Positions 21,832 through 33,600 of a DNA stretch of 64,000 nucleotides are shown here, one piece after another. Each line of letters begins with the position of its first letter. Positions within the stretch are counted from its first letter, which is position 1. The DNA is taken from assembly GCA_935421135.1 (NCBI GenBank), contig OW285195.1, forward strand, positions 9,330,391-9,394,390. Reading direction: 5' to 3'. The translations under genes were made by a program, and so were the position numbers. The notes beneath the pieces were generated by a model that saw only the letters and a program-made list of their open reading frames with translations, made no database searches and had not been told where the DNA came from. This stretch comes from Bugulina stolonifera (lineage: Eukaryota > Bryozoa > Gymnolaemata > Cheilostomatida > Bugulidae).

Positions 21832-23076
21832 TATATGAGAAAGGGTATGCTGCTACACACAGACTAGTATGTTTTTAGTATAACTGTATTCTTGATCACG
21901 GTTTACTGGTGTAAATTACAATAACTATCTTGATTGTATCTATGTACACATTCAATATGCATGTGTGTCCAGGTTGATGTGTGATTTAAAATATATAAGC
22001 CAATACCTAAAGCTAAATATCTAAGTGGTTTGAAAGCTATTTTGGCGTAATACAAGTTTTGTGTTGCATAGTGTTAAAGTTAATAATACGTTTTTCACAA
22101 TTTTTTAATAAAATAAGAATATTTGGCAATTTCTGTATATGCAATCTACATGATAAATCAGTGCTGGTCTCCTCCCTCTCAATTAAGCAGAGATAGAAAC
22201 TTGGAGGTTTAGATCAGTGTAATCGTTCAAGGATTCTCCAGAAGCTCTCAACATGGTAAAATATGGTAAACCACTTGTTTACCAGTTGATCCCCAGTCAG
22301 CTTCATACACATATAGTCAGGGATTCCCAGAATACAAAATATTTTCATTACTCTAAATTTGTGTGGTAATAAGTGATACCAACTTAATTAATTAATTAAT
22401 TAATTAACCCAAATTATAGCGAAGATACCTAGAATACTAGTCACCTGTATGTATTAAAATGAACAATAGTCTGTCAGGTCTGGGCTGCCTGAACTCACTA
22501 GTCTCTTTGATTGGATAGTTTCTTCAACATTGAGACCCAGAAATGAGTACCTAATGTAGAGAGCCTGTGATACAAAGAAGTTGTCTTCTCTATGTTTATA
22601 GGTTATCTGCCCTTACCCCAAGAACACTCTCTGAATGGAAACAATAAACAACATGCTGATTGGTTCTTTTCTCAATCCTGTGATGCTTTCCTTATGATCT
22701 TAGATATCAAAGTTCAGCATGATATATGTACTTATCTATGATGTATTTGTAGTATACTGTATTATTAGCTGTTATCTTTGTTTTATCACCTCACTTTTTC
22801 AGTTGTCATACAGAGCGTTGTACAGTCAGTACTGTGGAGATTACATAATACACTACACAGTAAAACAATTACATGTGTGTTATATAGAGGACAGTGTGTG
22901 TTAGTTTAGTCTTCTCTCCTCAAGTGAGTACTTACTATGTTTGCTCAGTACACTTAAGTATGATGCAGTGCTGTACTGTTACTAGATTATATTACCTGTA
23001 TATTATATAGTTGATCAATCAGTGGTTTTTAATATTTATTTTCATCCTTTAGCTTTAGTGTTCTGAATGCAGGACC
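21832..23076. other. intergenic region between SLC2A-B and SLC2A-C
   Basis: Contains a candidate AATAAA at 22107-22112 for copy B, a (TTAA)n run at 22384-22407, and the presumed copy C promoter. A TGCAG acceptor at 23069-23073 just before the copy C ATG suggests a spliced 5' UTR. No other gene is visible. Confidence 0.5.
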
Positions 23077-26000
23077 ATGTCTAAGATAGAGAAGGCACCT
23101 TTGCTGGGGGACGCGTCTCAACCTGACCCCGTTACTCGTGAGAGGGATCTGCGGGCTCGACCTACTGTTGCAGTGCGGGAGCAAATCAATAGTGAGAATA
23201 ATTATGACAGTCCAGTAAGTTATTATTTGGTATAACTCTAATATTTAGTACTATGTAGTTAGACTACATGTAGGTAACCTACTCAATGTTATGTGGATTA
23301 TTATTATTGTCATAAAGTCAGATGACTAATGTCGGTACCAATATTGATGAGATCTCATACAAGTTGTTTTTATGCTGCCGTGCACTCCGCTAACACTAGC
23401 TGACATACTGTTCTGTATGTACTACATTAATGTCTCACTGTGTTGGTAGTTTCATAGTTTATACTGTCTAGAAAACATGGCATCACCAAGCAAGCTTTAG
23501 TAACTCACTATCAGGTATTGCTTACCCTAAACCTTATCCCTATGCTTAGAAATAGGTTTGGGGGTTTCACTTAGGATCGATTTCAGGATATAAATAGACT
23601 GCATTCGAGAAATTTTACAACGCACACCAGGCAGCAGGTAAGGACAGTGTTTTGGCATTGCATACTACAATGCTGTGTTCAAGTTGTATGTTTTGTTGTG
23701 CTATATACATGTACGCCTACATGTACTTTAACACTTACAGGTTGCTAGTGGCTGGCTGTATTTCTCAGTAATATCATGCGTAATAGGAACTTCATTTTCA
23801 TTTGGATTTTCCCTTGGATGTATCAACACTCCTGCCAAGGTGAGGGGGACAACTCTAATGATACCATGCAACATCAGTGTTATATTTCTATCCTATACCC
23901 ACAGATTTATGTGCAGCCAGTGTTAGAAGTGAGAGTGTACAAAGGTATACCAAGTGTACTCACCTATAAGCCTGAGCCTATATTATAGTCTAGTCTATTA
24001 ATAATAGGCTTTGCCATGGAATTACAGGTGCATTGTACCCAGCTTATAAGTTCCACTTCTAGCACTGTGTGCAATTACTATTTTGGTTCAATGCTGTATT
24101 AGTATTTCCTCTGCTACCCTCACACTTGTTTGATTTAGATCTAAATTACTGCTGCATGTTCGGAACTTGTATTTTTACTTTTTGGGTATTCATGGGGTAA
24201 GCAGGTGCTTGAACACATTACCTACTTTATGTTTGACAGGTGATGCAAGGTGTCTACTCTCAATGGTATAACAGTACTCATCATTCTCCAATATCCTCAT
24301 CTGAGACAACGTTTCTATGGGCTGTCACTGTTAGTATCTATACTCTGGGTGGTCTTATTAGCGGCTGTATTGGAGGACCTATTGCTGACAGATTTGGCAG
24401 GTGATTATTGGTGCATAGACTGTGTTTTGTCACAAACTAACTGTTCTAAGAGCTAAAAGTATTGAGGTTTAGTAACTAGGGTCTGAATTTTCGTTTCTAT
24501 TTTCGAGTTGCACAAAATATTTTAGAATGATATGCTATGTTGGACTCGCCAATGTCTTGTATGGCTGAAATTGGTCTCTAGTATTTGTATAGTATAATGT
24601 GCTGTGTTTGTAGGAAAAGATCAATGATGGTTCTAAATATTCTACAGATAGTCGCTACTCTACTTATGTTCTCCAGTATATGGATTCAAAGATATGAAGT
24701 TATTATAGTTGGTAGACTGATATACGGATTTTATGGAGGTAGGAAAATATATATAGACTAGTGCATAATGCTTATAATATACGGTAAGGTTGAGGAAAAG
24801 CATATACATTAAAATGGTGTAAATGGGCAGGTTATGGGGGCTTGGCCATATTTTATGTAATGTTCTTTTGTGCCCAGGATATTCTTTTTGGGATGGAGCA
24901 ACCAGAAACTTGATTTCAGTTTCTTTTAAAATACTTCCTGTCTCTGTGATGAAGGTTTACCAATGCAGTCATGTTATGTCCTACTAAATAATAGTATTTA
25001 TAGTTTCAACAGGTTATTATCATTATTTAGCATTCCATCTCTCTGATTACAGATTTTGATAAACTAACCAAGTAATAACAGCACTCACTTATCACCATTA
25101 TATAATATTGTTGTATATCTCATCTCTATTGTTACATAATTACACTATACACAATGGTGTATAGTGTATTTATACATGTAGGAGTCACACCTACATTGTC
25201 TGAACCAATACAATTTAAACATAATATATAATTGTTTGATAATTAGAAGTTAAAGATAAGATGCTGTGATTATTATAGTTCTCACATGACCCCCTCTACC
25301 TGCCAATTATAGTGGTAATAACAAGGTAAAACCTATTATACAGTCACATAGGTGGAGTCACATGACATTACGATATTTGTAAATTACTTTCTTTGTATAA
25401 CAACATGTACAAGCATTAGCCAGTAAGTGAGATTTTCCTACTGCCCATAACATACCCGTGTATGTCATGCGTGCATAATATGGTATATGCAATGTAAAAA
25501 TCATGCGGTCCCAAGATTTTGGGCAAACGTTGAGGTAATTTTGTCATAAGTTTCAAGGTGCGAGTGAATCTATTTATATTGGTGATGAAATCATGAAATT
25601 GTCGTAAATAATTTTGTCTAACCCCCCCCTCCTGACTTATAGGCATCCAATTGCCCCCCCCCCTCATAATTTCCCCAGAATTTGAGGTTATGTGGGGCCA
25701 CCATTTGATCTGCTATGCACATGTTTATGGGTGTACATGTAATTCTGACACTTGTTTGCAGGTGCTATCACTGTGAGCACACCCATGTATCTGAATGAGA
25801 TATCACCACCTCTGCTACGAGGGAAGGTAGGGACAGTACACCAGCTCACCATTGTAGTGTCTCTCTCCTTGTCACAGGTGCTTGGGCTTCCTCAGATATT
25901 AGGATCAGAGAAGACCTTCTACTATCTGCTTGGTTAGTAGTGTTTGGTTACTGTATACAATGCACTCAACAGCTTTATTCTTGAGTGTGGTGTGACATAA

Positions 26001-29000
26001 TGTACTATAATACAGTGGATCATAACACGCCATGGTTTGGTGTGGTATAGCGGGTTGGTGTGGTGTAGCGGTTCGGTGTGGTGTAGCGGTTTGGTGTGGT
26101 GTAGCGGTTCAGTGTGGTGTAGCAGTTCAGTGTGGTGTAGCGGGTCTGTGTGGTGTAGCGGTTCAGTGTGGTGTAGCGGCTTGGTGTGGTGTAACATAGT
26201 GTAATGCGGAGTACTTTTACTTTTAGTTTCTGTTAGGAGAAACAGATGTAATAGTATTCCATGTGTTACTGTACTAATCAATGTAGGCTGTTCTACACAT
26301 ATAACTTATACAATCTGTAGGTCTACCACTGGTGACTGGAGTCTTACACTGGTTAATGTTTACATTCTGTCCTGAGAGTCCATCTTGGTTGTATCTGTTT
26401 AAGAAAGACAAGGATTCAGCTAGATTAGGTACGATATCTCTGTGATACATCTATACATAAGAATAACATTAACTTTAATACATCTACTCCTCAGAGACAT
26501 GTAGGTGTGTTGTCTCTCTTTCATCTGCAGTAGGCCGATACCAGAGTTGTGCTAATCGACCACTGACTGATATTGGTCAACTGTGGTTATAATAGCACGG
26601 ACATTTTGTGAATACCCTATGCTATACTGTCCTTTCTTATCACACAGCGTTAGAGAAACTTAGAGACATGAATGTGATGTCATCGGTAGACTCGGAGCTG
26701 GCCGAATATCATAAACAGGAAGTGCAAGCAGCGGCTGAAGAGGAGGTATGACATCTAACTACTACTAGTATATATGTGTATAATCATGGTTGTAATAAAT
26801 AGCTATGATGTGTTAGTACAAGCATGTTATATCTGGTATTATGTGCATTTCTATGGAAGTAACCCTAAAATTATAACAGTCAACATGCGCTAAAGCACTT
26901 TGTATGGCAGAAGTGTACAATACACTGTATAATACATTGTATAATACACTGTATAATACATTGTGTAATACACTGCATAATACACTGTATAACACACTGT
27001 ATAACTCACTGTATAAAACACTGTATAATACACTGTATAATACACTGTATAACACACTGTAACAATAATACATGTCCCATAAGTATAGGTTATTGCACTG
27101 TCAAGTACCTACTGTCAGTTGCTGTGATAGATAACTAATACACACTATAGTGACTATACTGTATGTGTACATATACATGTGAATGTCCACCCTTGGGGAT
27201 GATATCTGTCACTGGCAGCATTGTCATGCCTCAGGTCAAACAACTGATCAGCTGGTCATACTCTCAAAGAGTAGTGCAGGATGTTCATGTACATTGTACA
27301 TACTCTTTCACAGTACAGTGTAAATACTACATGTATAAGCATATTATTATCACATGAGTGGTTATGCAAGGCCTGTTTTATCTATTATGTACTTTATTTA
27401 CTTGCTAGTAGGTACACCGAAGTGCAGTAAATATATATTCTACCCACATTGTGTATGTATACTCATGCCCAAGAGTGATAACTCCTCACTGCTACCTTGC
27501 TGTTTGTGAGTTTGTGTCAATAGTAATTTGGCTATTAGGCCCTAGAAATTTTCCTCAATAATTACTTGAGGTTAGTGTACTTGAGTTGCATTGTAATTTT
27601 GGATAAATTGCTGTGTGCAATCAGTAGTCTAATTTTATTTGCAGGTATCTCTAAAGGCTATATTCACTACCTACAGAAGACGACCTCTGATTATAGCTTG
27701 TGTAATGATGAGCTCACAGCAGCTAAGTGGAATCAACGCTGTAAGTACTATTAACTATATCTTTATTTATAGCTGTAACTTGAATTAACAGTCAGATTTC
27801 AAATTTCAAACAACTAATCAAAGTGTTTTGGCATAACTAATACTTTTCCAAATTTCTACTTTATTAAACACAAACACTCACACATGTGCTCAGCAGTGAA
27901 GCATGTAGCTTGAATTTATCTTCTCTCCTCAACTAGTTACATGCGTATGGCGGAAACTCTTTGTTTAGTGTTGCAACATTATGTTATGCATTTAACTAAC
28001 AGGAATTATACATATCGTACCCACAGGTGGTGTTCTATTCTACCTCCATCTTTGTTGCTGCTAACCTATCCCATGCAGAAGCACAGTATGCTACTCTTGG
28101 ACTAGGAGGCGTTATGATTATAATAACAGTTATAAGTATTATCCTGATAGAGAGGCTAGGCAGACGTACTCTACACTTACACGGACTCGGTGGATGTTTT
28201 ATATCTCTATGTCTGCTCACGGCATTCTATGTGTTGGAGGTAAACAGTGTAGATACCTAAATATAATGTATTTCAACCCCTGCTCTATGTAGATCAGTAA
28301 ATAGTACATGTGCTTTAGAGTAATGGAGAAATGATATTCTCACTTGATAGGTAAAGTGTTGAATAAACATACTGTACTGATCATTTTACTCCCTGTGTAA
28401 ATCATATGTATTACAGGATCTGCCTGAACTACAGTGGATGAGTTACCTGTGTATACTATCAGTGGTCATCTTCATCATCTCATTCAACAGTGGACCTGGT
28501 CAGTGCAATCCTATTCTAGCATTCACATTACGTGTATACACATTACATGTTGTATGCATGTGGTCTCTGTAGTCATATTATAGGCGTTATTATCAGTGTT
28601 GTTTGGAAGTTATCTCCTCTCTATACTCTTCAACCAGTAGTGTGAAATAATTGGAGTCATACGACCTTGGATTGCTCACATTTATACTTACATAGAACAG
28701 TGTGGAAAGCATGATTGGAGTTGGGGACACTAGGAAGGGCAGCGGGACTATTCACTGAGAATGTACTAGATAATAAAACTGTTTATTTAAAATCTAATAA
28801 GATGAATATTTACATTACAGAATATGTTATACTTTTCACATCACAATCATATACATTACACTACATGTACATGTATATTGATAGCATCATTAATTTCCAG
28901 GTTCCATACCATGGTTCTACACCACAGAGATATGTGAGCCCAGTGCTGCTAAGTGGACAGTTAGTATTGCTACTGCAGTTAACTGGTTATGTAACTTTGC

Positions 29001-29521
29001 AGTTGGAGTTAGCTTCCCTTTTCTACAGGTAATAGCTATTATATTATATAAATATACACATAGAAACCGACTAGGGGTATACAATGTTGTTTAGTTCTTG
29101 ACACATCTCTTTCCGTTACTGTATATAGGAACCATTGTCTATTAAAGGATATTAGACTAATTAACATGAACACAAATGATACGATGTTTGCACATGTGCT
29201 GCACAAGTACAAGTATAGCACTATTTTAGCATAATATGTGCATTCTGTTACAGAGTATAGGCCTACTATGCATGCACAATGTATATGGAAGTTATCTGCT
29301 CAGTATGCTCTATTATTTCTGTCTCACAGCAAGCTCTCAAGGATTATGTCTTCCTCCCATTCCTTCCATTAATTTCCATCTTCTGGACGTTCCTTTATTT
29401 CCGAGCTCCAGAAACAAAAGGGAAGACAACACTTGAGATTACATCTAAATTTAAAACACTACACAACGTATCCAGCCTTCCAGCCAATGAGCGTAGACAT
29501 TACCAAACATTCGATTCATAG
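23077..29521 (+). CDS. SLC2A-type facilitative sugar transporter, copy C (diverged)
   Basis: Third GLUT-like gene, 536 residues. Exons: 23077-23214, 23741-23839, 24240-24400, 24614-24738, 25762-25932, 26321-26428, 26648-26745, 27645-27740, 28027-28239, 28417-28498, 28901-29028, 29330-29521. The ATG at 23077 opens MSKIEKAPLLGD. Motifs: ADRFGRKR, PESPSWL, SSQQLSGINA followed by FYSTSIF, ERLGRRTLHLHGLGG (very close to vertebrate GLUT1), GSIPWFYTTEICEP, NWLCNF, PETKGKT. Exon 10 is one codon longer than in A and B. Exons 1, 3, 5 and 8-12 are clearly diverged from A/B, whereas exon 6 is identical to copy B over all 108 bases and exons 2, 4 and 7 are nearly so, which points to gene conversion. The gene ends tail-to-tail with the mind bomb gene. 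Substrate not determinable from sequence; hexose is likely. Confidence 0.93.
26026..26195. repeat. 18-bp minisatellite in intron 5 of SLC2A-C
   Basis: About nine copies of an 18-bp GT-rich unit (GGTGTGGTGTAGCGGTTC and variants) starting about 95 bases after the exon 5 donor. It is unrelated in sequence to the arrays in intron 5 of copies A and B. It creates a spurious His/Leu/Pro-rich frame on the minus strand. Confidence 0.9.
26918..27062. repeat. 12-bp minisatellite in intron 7 of SLC2A-C
   Basis: About a dozen copies of AATACACTGTAT with substitutions (AACACACTG, AACTCACTG). The array produces a spurious open frame of VLYS repeats on the minus strand. Confidence 0.9.
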
Positions 29522-30014
29522 GTAATAAGTGTATCAAATATGTAATATACAGACATGACTATGTTATTATTTATTAACATATCCTTCGATTTATTCATAA
29601 ATCTGCACTACTATTTGTGATCAAACATGATATCCAACAGTATTGTATTCCACCATATTGTTTAGTATTTCTTTCCCCTTTATACTGTACAATGTAAATG
29701 TTTATACTATTATGCAGTTAACATGTACATGATTTCGTATAAGCATCATATTACTTCATGTAATTGATGCCAGTGCCGAACCTAATTTGGTTTCTTCAAG
29801 TTGATCAGTTTCCTTTTTTCATGCTATACTTTTAATATACACTAGTACTTTAAATATAGTCAGAAACCTAGTTATGCATTGTCTTACTAAATACATGTTG
29901 TAGTGTATTGTACACGTATGTGTGTTGGTTATATTTTCTGAAGAATTACCTTGACTTACTTATTTGTAACAAGATGTCAATGAATTATTTCATCATATTT
30001 CGTTAAATTTAAAA

Positions 30015-30020
30015 AATAAA
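30015..30020 (+). terminator. candidate polyadenylation signal AATAAA for SLC2A-C
   Basis: AATAAA about 495 bases after the copy C stop codon, in an A-rich context. It is the clearest match in the interval between the two convergent genes. Confidence 0.4.
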
Positions 30021-30304
30021 AAGCCTCCCAGTAGCCATTTACATCACTGTAATCTGAAGTTATCCTCTCTCTGTTGGTGTTCATGTGAGGGGACAACTAC
30101 AAATTATTATCCATAGCCTACATGTACATGTATATATTATAGTGCCAATATAACTTCCAGGATAGCTGGGTGTATACAGCCCAATATGAATATACCTGCG
30201 TTCAGTTTTCTGTCCATTTTGATTTCTATGATTCTTGTTGACATTAGTACAATGTACTTACTTTTAAGGGTACCTGTGTGTATGTATCCAAAATTAGTAT
30301 AATA

Positions 30305-30310
30305 TTTATT
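30305..30310 (-). terminator. candidate polyadenylation signal for the mind bomb gene
   Basis: The complement of TTTATT, i.e. AATAAA on the gene strand, about 320 bases after the mind bomb stop codon at 30628. If both this and the SLC2A-C signal are used, the convergent transcripts end only about 300 bases apart. Confidence 0.4.
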
Positions 30311-30627
30311 ACACATGTACTACATGTACAAGTTTTATTTTTAATTTAAATTGATAGAAGCTATGCAATATACAGGAAATATTGATGACATTATAATGTT
30401 CTGCAACATTCAACATTATCTTAACAATATGTAGAATAAACCAGAAATTAAATGTAAGATCAAGAGAAAACAATAATGGTCACAGTAATTAGATTATAAG
30501 GAACCCCTTAAGTTCTAGTTTACAATCTCCACAAATGAAATTAAAACGTTAGAGTGTGGATTTAAAAAAAAATAATATAGACATGCACACAAGTATTATA
30601 GATGTTTAGGAAAATATACGATGGTAG

Positions 30628-33600
30628 CTAAAATAGATTGATACGCTTAGTGATGGGTTTCCTGCACATGTGACATTGTCGGAGTCCTTGGGCACACTCG
30701 GAGCATGCTGAGTGGCCGCACAGGAAGGCGGCATTCTTCTTCCTGTCCAGACAGATGACACACGTGACGGAGTCTTCCATGTCCTGTAAGAGAAGGGGAG
30801 TGGTTTACAGATGGTATGTTATAACAACATCATAGTGATACTTTCATTGGATCACATACCAAGAAGAGTTGAAATAAAACCTGAACTAGCCAATGATAGT
30901 AGAGCACTACCATTATGGTGTAACTGCACTCATCCTCCCACAAATCCACTGGTTTAGTACATAGTATGGGTCATAACGTCTAATGTAAGCCCAACAACTT
31001 GGCTGAATGAGTTAAGAATTATTTAGGATTTGTGTATTTCACTTAGTTACATGTAGTTTCACCCAGTTTGTTAGATATCAACATGGCTGCTACTCTGGGT
31101 GTTTGCTACTTGAGCCATCTACCAGTTTTAACAGTGATGGTGTGACCTGACCTTGACCTACCGAGTATTAGTTATCAACTTACCCGTAATTTCTTATGCA
31201 TCTCTTGAACATTGATATTGTCCTCCAGTAGACTTTGTGGTCTGGCATTACCGTCCATTTCTGAGCCATCTATAAGATATATTTACTATGTACATACATG
31301 TATATAATTATACTTACTATGTACATGTATACTTGCTCATTACATGCATACTACACACTCAATATATACAACTCCAAGTTAGTAACACTCAAGTGTATCC
31401 TATCCATATATACTGTACATGTACTATAACCAGCTATCACCACCTATTGATTTACTATATTGACTATATATGTAATTAGGTACTGCTACTGACAAACAAC
31501 ATAAAATTCACTCACCTGGTAAGACCTTCCTTTCTATAGAGACCATGCATACAAGACACTTCTTCATTTTAATACAGCATTCAGCACAAGACATCTTATG
31601 ACCACATGGTTTAAACGTTATGGTAGCATTCTCCTCTTCACATACTATACATTCAGTTGGTTCTCTACAACGTTAGACATCATTGGGTACTAGTTCAACA
31701 CCTGCTAGCTCACTTTTACTGTACCAATAACATTACATTTGTCATATATATACATGTACATGTACATTGGACATAAAACCATAGCACAATGTATTCTATT
31801 GTATGCCAAGGTTTTTCATTAGCTGAGCATGTATCTTATTCACAAAAGAGGAATTGAGTGAAGTATTAGCACTCTATAGCACAAGGTATTTGTTAGCTCA
31901 GCCTCTTTCTTATCAGTTTCTGCTCAAAATACTTGCAATTTAGAAGTTGTTTTCTCTTTCTCAAATCAAAACTTTTTAAAATGAGTTGAGAACGCAAATC
32001 AAAAAAAAGTTTGGATATTGCGAACATTTTCGCCATATTTTTCAATCAGTACTGCCCACATTCGGATGCAGCACAGCCATGAGAACACAATGTATGAAGT
32101 CACTCAATGACTCTATCAGTAGATTATATCACTCACTCGACAATCTTGAATTTCTCCAACTCAGCTTTAAATGCCGGGTCAGAAATGAGGTCGAGTGGGG
32201 TTCTACGCTTACTGTCCATATGCATGACATCGGCACCACGTTCTGCCAGGAACTTAGCAATGGCAGCGGCAGATTGGAAGGCTGCCTCCTCTGCTGACGC
32301 ACCAGCCTACAAGTGTATGGATACAATGCTATAGCATACAATACCATCCGATACGTGAGTTCAGAGGGTCACAGGTAAAATGGTCTAGAGAGGATTATTG
32401 GGCACACGGTATGGACAACTCCCCCACATGGAATTAGTTTTCGGAGCAATGGACTTCACTGAGCTGTATCCCCGTAGTAATGTTAGCGTACACATTCTAA
32501 GCAGTGTTTACAGGGCTCAGAGCATGTAGTGTGAACTGGTTCACCCCTCACAAAGTTCACACTACATAAAATAGAACACATTACAATACATAGTTATATA
32601 TATGAATGTTCTGGCATGCTCATTTATCTCACCTGATCACCACTTCCAGCCCTACCATGGCCTGAGTCCCCGTGTAGCCTGAGGAAGGTGAGGTGGAGGG
32701 GTGTATGACCGTCCTCATCTTCCGCCAGCACACTAGCCCCACTCTCCACCAACAGCTCCACCACAGGAAGGTGGCCCTGAGTACAGGCTAACATGAGTGC
32801 AGTCTGCTGGCGATTGTTACGTATCTCAATATCTGCTTTACCCTGCTCACAGAAGTACAGAAGTATATACAGACAGAGTGTGGTGAGGGATGGGGTGGTT
32901 ATATGCGAAGGGTGGAGGGGCAGTGGTTATATACAGACAGCTGGAATAAACCAGTTTCCATTACCAATACCTTGTGCAATGTCTAAGATAGCAAATCAAA
33001 AGGACACAGAAATATAAACACCAGCTAATTCAATCACATTCACTGAACAAAGTTTGTAATAAAAACCTCCCAAAATCAGAAACTCTATGGGCACAACTAT
33101 TATAGTATAGTGATGGAGGCTATATGTGGGTACATACAGATATAAGTAGGCCGTAATATTACCTGCCGCAGTAACACTTGGGCCACCTGACAGTGCCCAT
33201 TTAATGAAGCTAAGTGTAGGGCTGAGAACCCATCGTCTTTCTTAATGTCCACCATGGTAGGAACCCGGGCTAATATCTTCTCAGTGGCACTATAACAACG
33301 ATTGCATATACAATGTATATAAATAACAGAGTAGGTGCAAGTGGAGTGGAAATGTGGAACATACAAATGCAGTTACATAACGTTTTACATTCTGCTGGTA
33401 TGAACATCGTGCTATAAACAATGTACTCATCTACACCAGCATACCAGCAGTATATACATGCGTACATATACATGTATACACTGCCAAACATTCCTATATA
33501 AACGCGTAATAACTACCCACAGTAATACTTGTAATATAGTTACTTACTATGAGTTACCCTTGAGGGCTGCGTGGTGCAGGGCGTTAAACCCACGATTATT

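Noticed and set aside
25934..26281. His/Leu/Pro repeat protein on the minus strand
   Set aside because: Produced by the 18-bp minisatellite in SLC2A-C intron 5.
26813..27073. YSVLYSVLYSVL repeat protein on the minus strand
   Set aside because: Produced by the 12-bp minisatellite in SLC2A-C intron 7.
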